Source: Mycolicibacterium sp. BiH015
GTDB lineage: Bacteria; Actinomycetota; Actinomycetes; Mycobacteriales; Mycobacteriaceae
Assembly (NCBI RefSeq): GCF_027706845.1
Contig: NZ_JAQGCZ010000026.1
Span: 1-40,039 of the forward strand
Length of the DNA stretch: 40,039 nt
Direction of reading: 5' to 3'
The translations under genes were made by a program, and so were the position numbers. Below, one piece after another: positions 33,175 through 40,039 of the stretch; the first letter of the stretch is position 1, and each line of letters opens with the position of its first letter. Below the pieces are notes generated by a model. The model made no database searches. It had not been told where the DNA came from and saw only the letters and a list, made by a program, of their open reading frames with translations.

Positions 33175-33805
33175 GGGTGAGTACGACCTCCACTCATTCA
33201 TCCTTGCCTGTGATTTCCGGGTCGACGATCTCGAGGCCATGTGGGAATGGCTGCAAAAGCACCGCGACGGGCTTTCCTCCATCGGCGCACATCACGTGGT
33301 TCTGTACGAATCGATTTGGGAGCCGCGCCGTGTCTTGGTGACCATCGGAATTCGGCAGGCCCGGTCCATCCGGGACGTCTTACGTTCGCCGGCGATTTTC
33401 GAATGGTTCAATATTTCCGGCGCGGACGATATTCCACCGATTTTCGGTGGAGAGGTCGTGGAGAAGATCGATCTCTACGGCACCAGCCCGGAGGGCCATG
33501 TCGGGCGAGTCGTGGTCGGCGTCATGTCGTCCGTCGAGGACGTCGCCACGCTGATGGAGAAGGTCCACGACGGTCTCGAACGATTCAAGCGCGGCGGTGT
33601 CCGCAAGATCTGGGTGTACCGCGCCCTCGATGACGGCCACGAGGTCCTGATCCTGCAGGAGATCGCCGACGAGACCAGCGCGCGGCAGTGGATCGAGCAC
33701 CCGGACGCCGCCGCGGAGTGGATGACCAACGCGGGGATGGGTGCCTATCCGACCCGCTTCGTCGGCAGGTTCGCACACCTGATGAGTGTCGGCGGGGGTG
33801 ATTAG
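33173..33805 (+). CDS. Unrecognised 210-aa protein, IdeR-boxed and coupled to bfd
   Basis: I do not recognise this family. The protein is soluble, has no signal peptide, and appears to be made of two similar alpha/beta sandwich-like halves. The first contains HSFILACDFRVDDLEAMWEW and VVLYESIWEPRRVLVTIGIR; the second contains GRVVVGVMSSVEDVATLMEK and KIWVYRALDDGHEVLILQEI, with ETSARQWIEHPDAAAEWM near the end. This recalls dimeric alpha/beta-barrel (ferredoxin-like) folds, which often bind small ligands or haem. Its stop is 2 bp from the bfd start, so the two are almost surely co-translated. With the iron boxes upstream and bfrA divergent, a role in iron release or sensing is a reasonable inference. 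ATG is fixed by AAGGG 6 nt upstream. Confidence 0.82.
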   Translation: MGEYDLHSFILACDFRVDDLEAMWEWLQKHRDGLSSIGAHHVVLYESIWEPRRVLVTIGIRQARSIRDVLRSPAIFEWFNISGADDIPPIFGGEVVEKIDLYGTSPEGHVGRVVVGVMSSVEDVATLMEKVHDGLERFKRGGVRKIWVYRALDDGHEVLILQEIADETSARQWIEHPDAAAEWMTNAGMGAYPTRFVGRFAHLMSVGGGD

Positions 33806-33807
33806 CG

Positions 33808-34002
33808 GTGTTCGTCTGCCTGTGCACCGGCACCACGAGCCACGTGGTCAACGAGGTCGTGGCCAACGGGGCACGCACGTCCAAGGAGATCGCCGAGGCG
33901 TGCGGCGCCGGCGGGGACTGCGGTCGGTGCCGCCGCACGCTGCGCGCCATCATCGAAGCGCATTTCAAGGTCGTCGACAGCAGGCGCGAAAGCGTGCGCT
34001 GA
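33808..34002 (+). CDS. bfd: Bacterioferritin-associated ferredoxin
   Basis: A 64-aa [2Fe-2S] protein that binds bacterioferritin and passes electrons to its haem, reducing stored ferric iron for release. The four cluster cysteines occur at the same positions as in E. coli Bfd: Cys4 and Cys6 in VCLCTG, Cys38 and Cys41 in DCGRC; an extra cysteine is at 32. The helical segment ARTSKEIAEACGAG lies between. It starts with GTG 2 bp after the upstream gene. Its partner bfrA is 0.9 kb away on the other strand. The enoyl-CoA hydratase gene converges on it with a 19-bp gap. Confidence 0.93.
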   Translation: MFVCLCTGTTSHVVNEVVANGARTSKEIAEACGAGGDCGRCRRTLRAIIEAHFKVVDSRRESVR

Positions 34003-34021
34003 TCCTCGCGCCGTGCGACCG

Positions 34022-34774
34022 TCAGCTCTTGTCGGTGAATGCCGCCAGAGCGGCCGCATTCGCGGCACCGCCGAGCAACTCCTGGAAGTGCGCGTTCTCC
34101 CGTTGGGTGGCTGCGGCAATCTCGGCGCGGTAGGGCGCCACGATCGTCTTCTTCACGGCGATCAGGCTCGGAATCGAGCGCGACGCAAGGATATCGGCGT
34201 GCCTGCGCGCTTCCGGCAGCAGATCGTCAGGCTCGCAGACCTTCCATGCCAGACCCATACGCTGAGCTTCCTCGGCATCGATCCACTCCGACGACAACAA
34301 CAGCCAGGCCGCGTTCTGCCTGCCGATCAGCTGCGGGAGCAGGTATGACGACGCAGCTTCGGGCGCGACGCCGAGACTGGTGAACGGACACTTCAGCCGG
34401 GCCGTGGTCGACATGAAGACCAGATCGGCATATCCCAGGATCGTGGTCCCGATGCCGAGGCCGACGCCGTTGACCGCGCAGATCAGCGGCTTCGGCAATT
34501 CGGTGAGCGCGTCGATCATGGTCGTGAAATGACTTCCCTCGGAGGTCAGCGAGCCGTCGGCGATGCCCGCCTGCATCTCCTTGAGGTCGTTGCCCGCGCT
34601 GAACGCCCGGCCCGCGCCGGTGATGAGCACGACTGCGACCTCGGGGTCGTCGGCCGCCTCACGGATCGCGGTCGCGGTGGCCAGGTAGAGCTCCTGATTG
34701 AACGCGTTGAGCGCTTCCGGCCGGTTGAGGACGAGGGTGCGGACCCGATTGTCGTCGCTGATCTGCAGAGTCAC
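34022..34774 (-). CDS. Enoyl-CoA hydratase/isomerase-family protein
   Basis: A crotonase-fold enzyme of 250 aa, normal family length. Visible elements are the N-terminal RTLVLNRPEALNAFNQELYL, the first oxyanion-hole segment AGRAFSAGNDLKEMQAG, and the second in ICAVNGVGLGIGTTILGYAD. The second catalytic position is FTSLGVAPEAASSYLLPQLI, with one glutamate; the other classical glutamate position (NGVGLGIG) has no Glu, so it may be an isomerase or another crotonase activity rather than a full hydratase. Its ATG overlaps the stop of the EthD-like gene (ATGA), so translation is coupled. Confidence 0.88.
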   Translation of the reverse strand: MTLQISDDNRVRTLVLNRPEALNAFNQELYLATATAIREAADDPEVAVVLITGAGRAFSAGNDLKEMQAGIADGSLTSEGSHFTTMIDALTELPKPLICAVNGVGLGIGTTILGYADLVFMSTTARLKCPFTSLGVAPEAASSYLLPQLIGRQNAAWLLLSSEWIDAEEAQRMGLAWKVCEPDDLLPEARRHADILASRSIPSLIAVKKTIVAPYRAEIAAATQRENAHFQELLGGAANAAALAAFTDKS

Positions 34775-35481
34775 GGCTGCACTGTATCGAAGGGATCGCG
34801 CAATACGTAGCGGCTCGTCGGCACGGTGTCGACATTCTGGTTGGCGCCGAATGCCGTTGTGCTGGCGACCATCTTGGTCATCCGCTCGCTGAGGTCGGCG
34901 TCATCGGCCGCACCGAAGAAGGCGTGCAGATCGGAGATCGCCTCGATGGGGAACAGTTCCTCGACGATGGCGTCCACCCGGGGTGCGTCATCGGTCAGCG
35001 CGCGCACCACCGTGTTCTGGACGTAGCCGAAGGTCGACTGTGTGTCGATCGCGACCTGGGTGTGGTCGCGGTGCCAACGACGCAACCACGTCCGCTCGTC
35101 GAGATCCTCGGGCCTGCGCAGCAGCGCGACGTTCGCAAACCCGGGGGTGCGTTCTCCCGGTTCGGTGCGCGGGGCTGCAAGCGGCACCGACTCGGTCACC
35201 AGATATGCGGCGAGCTGGTCGCACATATCGCCCAGAATCGTTGTGGCCGTGTCAATCTGGCGGCCATAGTACTGCGATGTCCACACACTCACCAACGCGA
35301 TGACCGGCGGGTCGAGTGTCGTCAGGGTCATCAGGGAGTCGGTGACTGCCGCGTCGCGAACGTTGACCGTCAATCCGGGGACGCCGGCGTCGAGCAGGCC
35401 GCGGGCGGCGTCGCTGCGCAGCCGGGTGCACCAGGCGTCGTCGCCGGGGGCGCCCCGCAGAGCGATGATGACTTTCTCCAC
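34771..35481 (-). CDS. EthD-domain (dimeric alpha/beta-barrel) protein
   Basis: A 236-aa soluble protein with an EthD-like region. The segment LDERTWLRRWHRDHTQVAID fits the EthD pattern, followed by YVQNTVVRAL and a C-terminal half with AIVEELFPIEAISDLHAFFG. EthD proteins are small partners of oxygenases or dehydrogenases with unclear activity, and mycobacteria hold many long versions like this one. Its stop overlaps the enoyl-CoA hydratase start by four bases, so both serve one process, probably acyl-CoA or aromatic/terpenoid degradation. It is divergent from the FUSC-type gene 31 bp away; no clear promoter could be chosen in that short gap. Confidence 0.78.
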   Translation of the reverse strand: MEKVIIALRGAPGDDAWCTRLRSDAARGLLDAGVPGLTVNVRDAAVTDSLMTLTTLDPPVIALVSVWTSQYYGRQIDTATTILGDMCDQLAAYLVTESVPLAAPRTEPGERTPGFANVALLRRPEDLDERTWLRRWHRDHTQVAIDTQSTFGYVQNTVVRALTDDAPRVDAIVEELFPIEAISDLHAFFGAADDADLSERMTKMVASTTAFGANQNVDTVPTSRYVLRDPFDTVQP

Positions 35482-35512
35482 TCCGCGAACATAGCCGGGT
35501 CAGAATGGAGTG

Positions 35513-37525
35513 ATGTTCAAGGGTCTGGCGCTACGGCCGCTGCTGCCGGACCTCGCCGCGCTCGCGCGCAGTCTGGCCGGTGTCGCCATTGTCGCCGCGG
35601 TCGCCGTGCAGTGGGGTCCGACGGGATCGGTGCCCGCGGTCGTCGGCACGGCCGCATTCGCGGCTGCGACTGCTTTCCAGGACAGTCCGCGCTCGCGGGT
35701 GCCGCTGGTCTACCTTGTGTCGGCGCTGTCCGGCCTGGCGGTGCTGCTGGGCGCGTTGACGTCGGTGTACTCGGTGCTTTTCGTCGTCGTGGCGGCCCTG
35801 TGGTGTTTCGGCACGGCGATGCTGTGGGCGCATGGACCCAACGCCGGACTGATCGGCGCGGCGTCGGCGGCACTGCTGGTGGTTGCGCCCCCTGTCGCAC
35901 CGACGGTCGCCACCGCACTCGTCACGACAGCGCTCGCCGTCACCGGCGGATTGATCCAGGCGCTGGTGATCGCGTTGTGGCCGCCCCAACGATGGCGCAG
36001 CCAGCGCGAAGCGCTCGTCGGCGCGTACCGCTCGCTCGCCGCCGACGCCCGAAAACTTGCCGACGGCAGCGCAGGCGACGGATGGGCGGTCGACACCGAA
36101 CCACTCGTGGCGCTGCGCGAGGCATTCACCACCGGCGACGGCGCCAACCGGCGGCGTTCGGCGGTCTACCGCGGTTGGTATGCGCTGCCGGAGCGGATCG
36201 CCGCCACACTGACGGACACCGCCGGGGTGCCTCGATCGGATGCACTCTCTCGTGTGCTGGAGGAAGCCGCAGACACGATGGCCGCGGTGGCCGACACCAG
36301 CCGCTCGGGTCGCGTGAGCACCGACGTGGCCATCGGGCGTTTCGACAGCGTCGCCAAGGATGCGGTGGGTTCCGAATCGGGAGTGGTGCAACGGCTCTCG
36401 GCGCTGCTGCACGAGGTCGTGGCAATGCGGCTCGGCGACTTCGTGCCGTCGACACCCGACGCCGTCCGGCTGCGCCGCCCCGAGCTCCCCACGTCGGTCC
36501 GCTCGGCCATTCGCGGGGTGCGCGGCCATGTGATGTGGCACTCCCCCGTGCTACGCCATGCCGTGCGGCTCTCCGTGGCTGTCGCGCTCGCCTGCGCGAT
36601 CGACCGCTATTCCGGCGGCCATTACGGCTACTGGATACCGCTGACGGTTCTGATGGTGCTGCGACCCGAGACGGCGCACACCTACACCCGCTGCGTCGGA
36701 CGGCTGGCGGGCGTTGTTGCCGGGATCGTCGTCGCCTCGACCCTGCTGTTCGTCGTCGACTCGTCCCTTGCGGTGGCGACGCTTCTGGCCGTGGTCGCCA
36801 TCGGCATGACCTACGTCGTGTCCGGCTTCGGCTACGTCGCGATGTCCGCGGCGGTGACCACCTCGGCGGTACTTGTGCTCGACGCGGGTCACGTCGACGT
36901 GCCGCCATCCATGAGCGATCCGCTGCTGGCTGCTCTCGTGGGCGGCGGGTTGGCCGTGATATCCCATGTGGTGCTGCCCGACGACGAACTGACGCGACTC
37001 GCCCAGCGGGCGGGTGAGTTGCTCAAGACTGAGATCGACTATGCCGCAGCGGTGATCAAAGGCTACGTGCACGAACTCGACAGCCCGGCCGACGAGGTGG
37101 CAGCGGCATGGCAGCGCGCTTACCGGGCGAGGGCGGCGTTCGAGGCGACGACGGGAGCGATGCGGCTGGACTCACGCGAGCTCCGCCACTGGCTGAGGTC
37201 TTACCGCACCGCGCTGAACGCGGTCACAAGTTCATGCACGACCCTGGAGGCGCATCTGCCGGTTCGTCCCGCGACTGCCGAGCGCGAATTTGTGCTCAGC
37301 GTCGACGAATACGTGGAGGCGCTGTGCGGCGATCCGCCGACGGCCGCGTCTCCGTGGACCGTCGACGCGGCCGAGTTGGGGGCCGCCGAGCAGAGGCTGC
37401 GGGAGGCGATGCCTCGGAACGGCTCCGACGACGGGCCGATGCGCGTCCTTGTGGCCGAGGTCGGCGCCATCACGCGCAGCGTGTCGGCGATCTCGGTCAG
37501 CCCCGCGCCCAGCGCGGCTCGATGA
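35513..37525 (+). CDS. FUSC-family (aromatic acid exporter-like) membrane protein
   Basis: A 670-aa integral membrane protein built of two hydrophobic blocks, residues about 20-165 and 355-500, separated by a soluble domain and followed by a C-terminal cytoplasmic helical part. The second block has HSPVLRHAVRLSVAVALACA, SGGHYGYWIPLTVLMVLRPE, and then TYTRCVGRLAGVVAGIVVAS. This is the classic FUSC/YccS signature of proteins related to fusaric acid and p-hydroxybenzoate efflux. The substrate is not known. The ATG at 35513 (second codon of the frame opened by GTG 35510) is chosen; GGAG is very close. The 3' end overlaps the convergent thioesterase gene by 29 bp. Confidence 0.88.
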   Translation: MFKGLALRPLLPDLAALARSLAGVAIVAAVAVQWGPTGSVPAVVGTAAFAAATAFQDSPRSRVPLVYLVSALSGLAVLLGALTSVYSVLFVVVAALWCFGTAMLWAHGPNAGLIGAASAALLVVAPPVAPTVATALVTTALAVTGGLIQALVIALWPPQRWRSQREALVGAYRSLAADARKLADGSAGDGWAVDTEPLVALREAFTTGDGANRRRSAVYRGWYALPERIAATLTDTAGVPRSDALSRVLEEAADTMAAVADTSRSGRVSTDVAIGRFDSVAKDAVGSESGVVQRLSALLHEVVAMRLGDFVPSTPDAVRLRRPELPTSVRSAIRGVRGHVMWHSPVLRHAVRLSVAVALACAIDRYSGGHYGYWIPLTVLMVLRPETAHTYTRCVGRLAGVVAGIVVASTLLFVVDSSLAVATLLAVVAIGMTYVVSGFGYVAMSAAVTTSAVLVLDAGHVDVPPSMSDPLLAALVGGGLAVISHVVLPDDELTRLAQRAGELLKTEIDYAAAVIKGYVHELDSPADEVAAAWQRAYRARAAFEATTGAMRLDSRELRHWLRSYRTALNAVTSSCTTLEAHLPVRPATAEREFVLSVDEYVEALCGDPPTAASPWTVDAAELGAAEQRLREAMPRNGSDDGPMRVLVAEVGAITRSVSAISVSPAPSAAR

Positions 37526-38123
37526 AGACGGCTTCGGCTTCCACCGTGATGCCGGTGTCGTCGGCGATGTGCCCTGTCGCGTACGTCTTGAACCCGTCGG
37601 TGTGGGTGATCCTGGCTTCGGAGTGCAGCCGGCCCAGTGGAGTCAGCCGCCGGTAACGCACTGTGATCGTTCCGGTCAGCCGGTGCACGCCCGGAGTGCT
37701 CGCCGCGTCGCCGAGTACGTGGTCGAGAATCTTGGCCGACACACCGCCGTGTATGTGCCCCGGGGGGCCCTCGAACGCGGCACCGAGATAGAAGTCGCTC
37801 CAGGCCGATCCGTCGGGTTCCTTGTGGATCACCAGCGGGGGCGCCGTGGGATTGCGGACGCCGATCACCGCGTTCCCCCACGGCATCGACTGTCCCTCCG
37901 CGCCGAACTGGATCCCGAAGGAGCCCTCACGCTGTATCGCGCTCAGACGAGCTGTCGCAGATTCGATTTCGGCCTTGGCAGCGGCCACAACATCGGCGTC
38001 CACCTCGGTTCGGATCGTCGCATCGATCAGTGCGCGCACCGAGCCGGTCAAAGGTTCATAGACGGCTCGCAGCCGGGCGATGTCCTCGGTGCTCAATCCG
38101 TCAACGTGGGTGTAGTCCAGCAC
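37497..38123 (-). CDS. PaaI-type hot-dog thioesterase
   Basis: The protein (208 aa from the chosen start) has a helical N-terminal part (VDGLSTEDIARLRAVYEPLT). A hot-dog domain with GPPGHIHGGVSAKILDHVLG follows, the HGG signature of PaaI-like acyl-CoA thioesterases, then RLTGTITVRYRRLTPLGRLH. The frame is open to a GTG at 38195, but those 24 codons have low GC at third positions compared with the gene and approach the promoter of the neighbouring monooxygenase, so GTG 38123 is preferred, although its ribosome site is poor. Acyl substrate unknown. The gene overlaps the 3' end of the FUSC gene by 29 bp. Confidence 0.82.
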   Translation of the reverse strand: MLDYTHVDGLSTEDIARLRAVYEPLTGSVRALIDATIRTEVDADVVAAAKAEIESATARLSAIQREGSFGIQFGAEGQSMPWGNAVIGVRNPTAPPLVIHKEPDGSAWSDFYLGAAFEGPPGHIHGGVSAKILDHVLGDAASTPGVHRLTGTITVRYRRLTPLGRLHSEARITHTDGFKTYATGHIADDTGITVEAEAVFIEPRWARG

Positions 38124-38201
38124 CCCTCGACTAGAACACGCGTCGAGTTCTGGGCTTCCCCGGGGGGTGGCTCGACCATGGACAGCATAAGTCACCGGGT
38201 G

Positions 38202-38229
38202 TTGACATAGCCGCCAGAAGGGCTACATT
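38202..38229 (+). promoter_or_regulatory. Sigma-A type promoter for the flavin monooxygenase
   Basis: A consensus -35 TTGACA (38202-38207) and a good -10 TACATT (38224-38229) are separated by 16 bp. The start codon at 38266 follows with GGAGGAA at good spacing. This is the clearest promoter in the window, and the palindrome at 38234-38247 covers the expected transcription start. Confidence 0.68.
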
Positions 38230-38233
38230 GAAG

Positions 38234-38247
38234 TCAACAGTTGTTGA
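38234..38247. promoter_or_regulatory. Palindromic operator over the transcription start
   Basis: TCAACA-GT-TGTTGA has perfect 6-bp arms, and the symmetry extends by two further matching bases on each side after one mismatch (AAG/TTT flanks). It starts 4 bp after the -10, so a bound TetR- or MarR-type repressor would block transcription. No regulator gene is present next to it in the window. Confidence 0.6.
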
Positions 38248-38265
38248 TTTAGTGGAGGAACCCCC

Positions 38266-39711
38266 ATGAACGATTCCAAGGAAGTCCCGATTCCTGTCCT
38301 CATCGTCGGCGCAGGGCCGACGGGCCTGACCGCGGCGCTCGAGCTGTCCCGCCTCGGCGTGGCGGTGCGCATCGTCGACCGAGCGACCGCGGCGTCGCCG
38401 GAGTCGCGCGCGTTGGCGGTGCAGGCCCGCACGCTGGAACTCCTGCGTGTGCGCGGCGTCGGTCAAGAGATGCTGCCACTGGGCAACAGGGCCGGCGCCG
38501 CGGCGCTCTATGCCGAAGGGCGCAGACTCGCTCCGATCGAACTGCACAGGATGCCAAGCGATTTCAACTACATTCTGATGCTTGCGCAATCGGAGACGGA
38601 ACGGTTGCTTGCCGAGGGCATGGCGCTCCAGGGCGTCAAGGTCGAACGCGGCGTGGAGGTCGTGGCGGTGCGCGAGGTCGGTAACTGCGCAGAGGCGCGC
38701 CTGCGCAGGTCTGACGGTGCAGAGGAGTTGGTGCGCGCGTCCTATGTCATCGCTGCCGACGGCCCACACAGCACGGTGCGGAAGGCGTTGAACCTTCCAT
38801 TCCCGGGCCGGACCCTCCCTCATCACTACGTGCTTGCCGACCTGCACATCGACGGCGACATACCCGAGGATCAAGTGTCGATCTTCCTGGCACGCAACGG
38901 ATTCATCGCTTTGTTCCCGATGGGTGAGGGCCGCTTCCGCTTGATGGCCACCGACCCGGAGCGCCTTCCCGGAGCCGGTGAACCGACGGTTGAGCACCTT
39001 CAGCGGCTGTACGACCGGGTGGTACACATCCCCGCCCGATTGCATTCGCCGAACTGGAGCTCACGCTTCCGGATCAACAGCAGACACATGAAGTCGCTGC
39101 GGTCAGGACGGGTGTTCTTCGGAGGCGATGCCGCCCATGTGCACAGCCCTGCGGGCGGGCAGGGAATGAACCTCGGGATTCAAGACATGATCAATCTGTC
39201 GTGGAAGCTCGCGATGGTGCTCGACGGGCGGGCGAGGGCCGAACTGCTCGACACGTATTCGTCGGAGCGTGTGCCGGTGATCCGAAGACTTGTCCGGTTC
39301 ACCGAGATCGGTACGCGCGTGTTCAACTCCACGAACCCCCTTGTGCACGCCATCAGGATCCGAATGGCTCCAAAGGCTCTAGGACGTAGTCGGATACAGA
39401 ATGCGGCGGCATCGATGTTCGGACAGCTGTCTGCCGACTATCGGGGCGGCGTCTTCGGTGACGGTGGCCGGGTGCCCGACGCCGACGGGTTGTACGACGC
39501 GCTGGACTTGAATGCCTTGACGCTGTTCAGCGACGACGATGCTGCCCTCGACGTGGCGCGGCGGTGGGGCGGCGCGGTGTCGTCGCGGGCCGGCCGCGGC
39601 GACAGGTGGCTGCTCGTGCGGCCGGACGGATATCTCGCGGCGGCGGGCGGCTCCGAGGACGTGTCAGCGCTCGAGGGGCTGCTTGAGCGTTGGTTTGTTC
39701 GGTCGTCGTGA
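38266..39711 (+). CDS. FAD-dependent aromatic-ring monooxygenase (PheA/TfdB family)
   Basis: A 481-aa class A flavoprotein monooxygenase using NAD(P)H and oxygen. The three classical motifs are present: LIVGAGPTGLTAALELSRLG (FAD, residues about 12-31), YVIAADGPHSTVRKALNLPF (DG motif), and GRVFFGGDAAHVHSPAGGQG (GD motif). The C-terminal thioredoxin-like part typical of phenol hydroxylases is reduced but visible near RGDRWLLVRPDGYLAAAG. The length is between short hydroxylases and full PheA-type enzymes. A strong promoter and palindromic operator just upstream suggest induction by a substrate. GGAGGAA precedes the ATG. The natural aromatic or polyketide substrate is unknown. Confidence 0.92.
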   Translation: MNDSKEVPIPVLIVGAGPTGLTAALELSRLGVAVRIVDRATAASPESRALAVQARTLELLRVRGVGQEMLPLGNRAGAAALYAEGRRLAPIELHRMPSDFNYILMLAQSETERLLAEGMALQGVKVERGVEVVAVREVGNCAEARLRRSDGAEELVRASYVIAADGPHSTVRKALNLPFPGRTLPHHYVLADLHIDGDIPEDQVSIFLARNGFIALFPMGEGRFRLMATDPERLPGAGEPTVEHLQRLYDRVVHIPARLHSPNWSSRFRINSRHMKSLRSGRVFFGGDAAHVHSPAGGQGMNLGIQDMINLSWKLAMVLDGRARAELLDTYSSERVPVIRRLVRFTEIGTRVFNSTNPLVHAIRIRMAPKALGRSRIQNAAASMFGQLSADYRGGVFGDGGRVPDADGLYDALDLNALTLFSDDDAALDVARRWGGAVSSRAGRGDRWLLVRPDGYLAAAGGSEDVSALEGLLERWFVRSS

Positions 39712-39777
39712 GCCGCTGAATTTTCTTTTGTCACTTCGGTTTCTTTGGTCACGCGTAGGGCCGGGTTTGTCGGTGGT

Positions 39778-39793
39778 TCGAACTAATGTTCGA
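39778..39793. promoter_or_regulatory. LexA (SOS) box with embedded -10
   Basis: TCGAAC-TAAT-GTTCGA is a perfect match to the mycobacterial SOS box TCGAAC(N4)GTTCGA. TAATGT inside it (39784-39789) fits a -10 hexamer, and the GTG at 39797 lies 7 nt after it. LexA bound here would block the promoter until DNA damage. Confidence 0.88.
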
Positions 39794-39796
39794 TGT

Positions 39797-40039
39797 GTGG
39801 AGGTGGTGTCGGACGCGGTGGCGGTGATAGGTGAGCAGATCGCCATCCTGTCGAAGGCGTGCGACGAGTTGTCCCATCGGGAGTTGATCGGGCTTCTTGC
39901 CGACGTGGCGACAGTGACGCGGTCGGTGCCGAGTCTTGAACACAAGGCGTTGGCGCGGCTGCTGGCCGAGACCGAGCCGCACCGACTCGGTGAAGCGTCG
40001 TGGAAGAAAGTCCTCACCACGGCGTTGCGGGTCTCGGGT
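39797..40039 (+). CDS. 13E12-repeat (DUF222) family protein, 5' part only
   Basis: The 81 visible codons encode VEVVSDAVAVIGEQIAILSK, then ELSHRELIGLLADVATVTRS, ALARLLAETEPHRLG, and SWKKVLTTALRVSG. That is the N-terminal part of the mycobacterial 13E12 family (DUF222, often followed by an HNH endonuclease domain). The frame is open at the window end. The GTG at 39797 directly follows the LexA box and its embedded -10, so a leaderless, DNA-damage-induced mRNA is likely, as is known for several 13E12 genes in M. tuberculosis. Another in-frame GTG at 39818 after GGAGG is a possible alternative start. 13E12 copies are multi-copy and can serve as phage attachment sites; no attachment site is seen here. 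Confidence 0.85.
   Translation, partial: MEVVSDAVAVIGEQIAILSKACDELSHRELIGLLADVATVTRSVPSLEHKALARLLAETEPHRLGEASWKKVLTTALRVSG

Noticed and set aside
34924..37017. Plus-strand open frame of 697 codons overlapping the FUSC gene in another frame
   Set aside because: The FUSC frame has clear membrane helices and family motifs; this frame is Arg/Gly-rich noise and starts antisense to the EthD-like gene.
39720..39753. Short imperfect direct repeat TTCTTTTGTCAC / TTTCTTTGGTCAC before the 13E12 gene as a possible attachment site or mobile-element end
   Set aside because: The repeat is short and imperfect, and no integrase, transposase or flanking duplication is visible in the window.
1..40039. CRISPR arrays, tRNA/rRNA genes, insertion sequences, prophage
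   Set aside because: Read on both strands; no regularly spaced short repeats, transposase or integrase motifs, or tRNA cloverleaf signatures were recognised.

Overview
The window is high-GC actinobacterial DNA, most likely from a rapidly growing mycobacterium (Mycolicibacterium type). Markers for this are a cyclopropane/methoxy mycolic acid methyltransferase, a PimC-like mannosyltransferase, an Rv1174c/Rv0203-type hemophore-related protein, an L,D-transpeptidase, a Pro-rich Rv0312-like protein, the Rv1876-Rv1879 order (bfrA, MFS exporter, glnA3, amidohydrolase), IdeR-type iron boxes, and a 13E12/DUF222 gene under a canonical mycobacterial LexA box. I saw no tRNA, rRNA, CRISPR array or insertion sequence.

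Left part (1-5.4 kb, minus strand): a PfaD-type enoyl reductase followed by a PfaA-type iterative synthase (KS-AT-tandem ACP) that runs off the left edge. These are core parts of a polyunsaturated-fatty-acid or 'secondary lipid' synthase, not of a normal mycobacterial modular PKS. Next (5.7-11.3 kb) come a secreted hemophore-related protein and a plus-strand run: a secreted Gly/Asn-repeat protein with an acidic tail, then rmlA, rmlB and a fused rmlC-rmlD, which together convert glucose-1-phosphate to dTDP-L-rhamnose.

Middle part (11.3-23 kb): envelope and metabolic genes. These are an L,D-transpeptidase, a Pr6Pr-like membrane protein, an Rv0312-like Pro-rich protein, a PLP dehydratase, a hot-dog thioesterase, a ureohydrolase, a mycolic acid methyltransferase, small acidic proteins preceded by a possible 30-codon leader ORF, a P450, a coiled-coil membrane protein, a small secreted Cys-rich protein, a PimC-like glycosyltransferase and a Tat-lipoprotein dienelactone hydrolase.

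Right part (23-40 kb): two large N-acyl-D-amino-acid-deacylase-like amidohydrolases flank an NTF2-like protein. After them comes the glnA3 region (exporter, AhpD-like protein, glutamine synthetase, amidohydrolase; a split FluG arrangement). A divergent iron-storage locus follows: bfrA to the left, and an unrecognised 210-aa protein plus bfd to the right, the latter pair preceded by two IdeR-like boxes. The window ends with an enoyl-CoA hydratase/EthD pair, a FUSC-family membrane protein, a PaaI-type thioesterase, a flavin monooxygenase with a clear promoter and palindromic operator, and the 5' end of the LexA-boxed 13E12 gene.

The most interesting items are the Pfa-like lipid synthase with near-identical tandem ACPs, the IdeR-boxed 210-aa protein coupled to bfd, the dTDP-rhamnose operon led by a repetitive secreted protein, and several precise regulatory sites.
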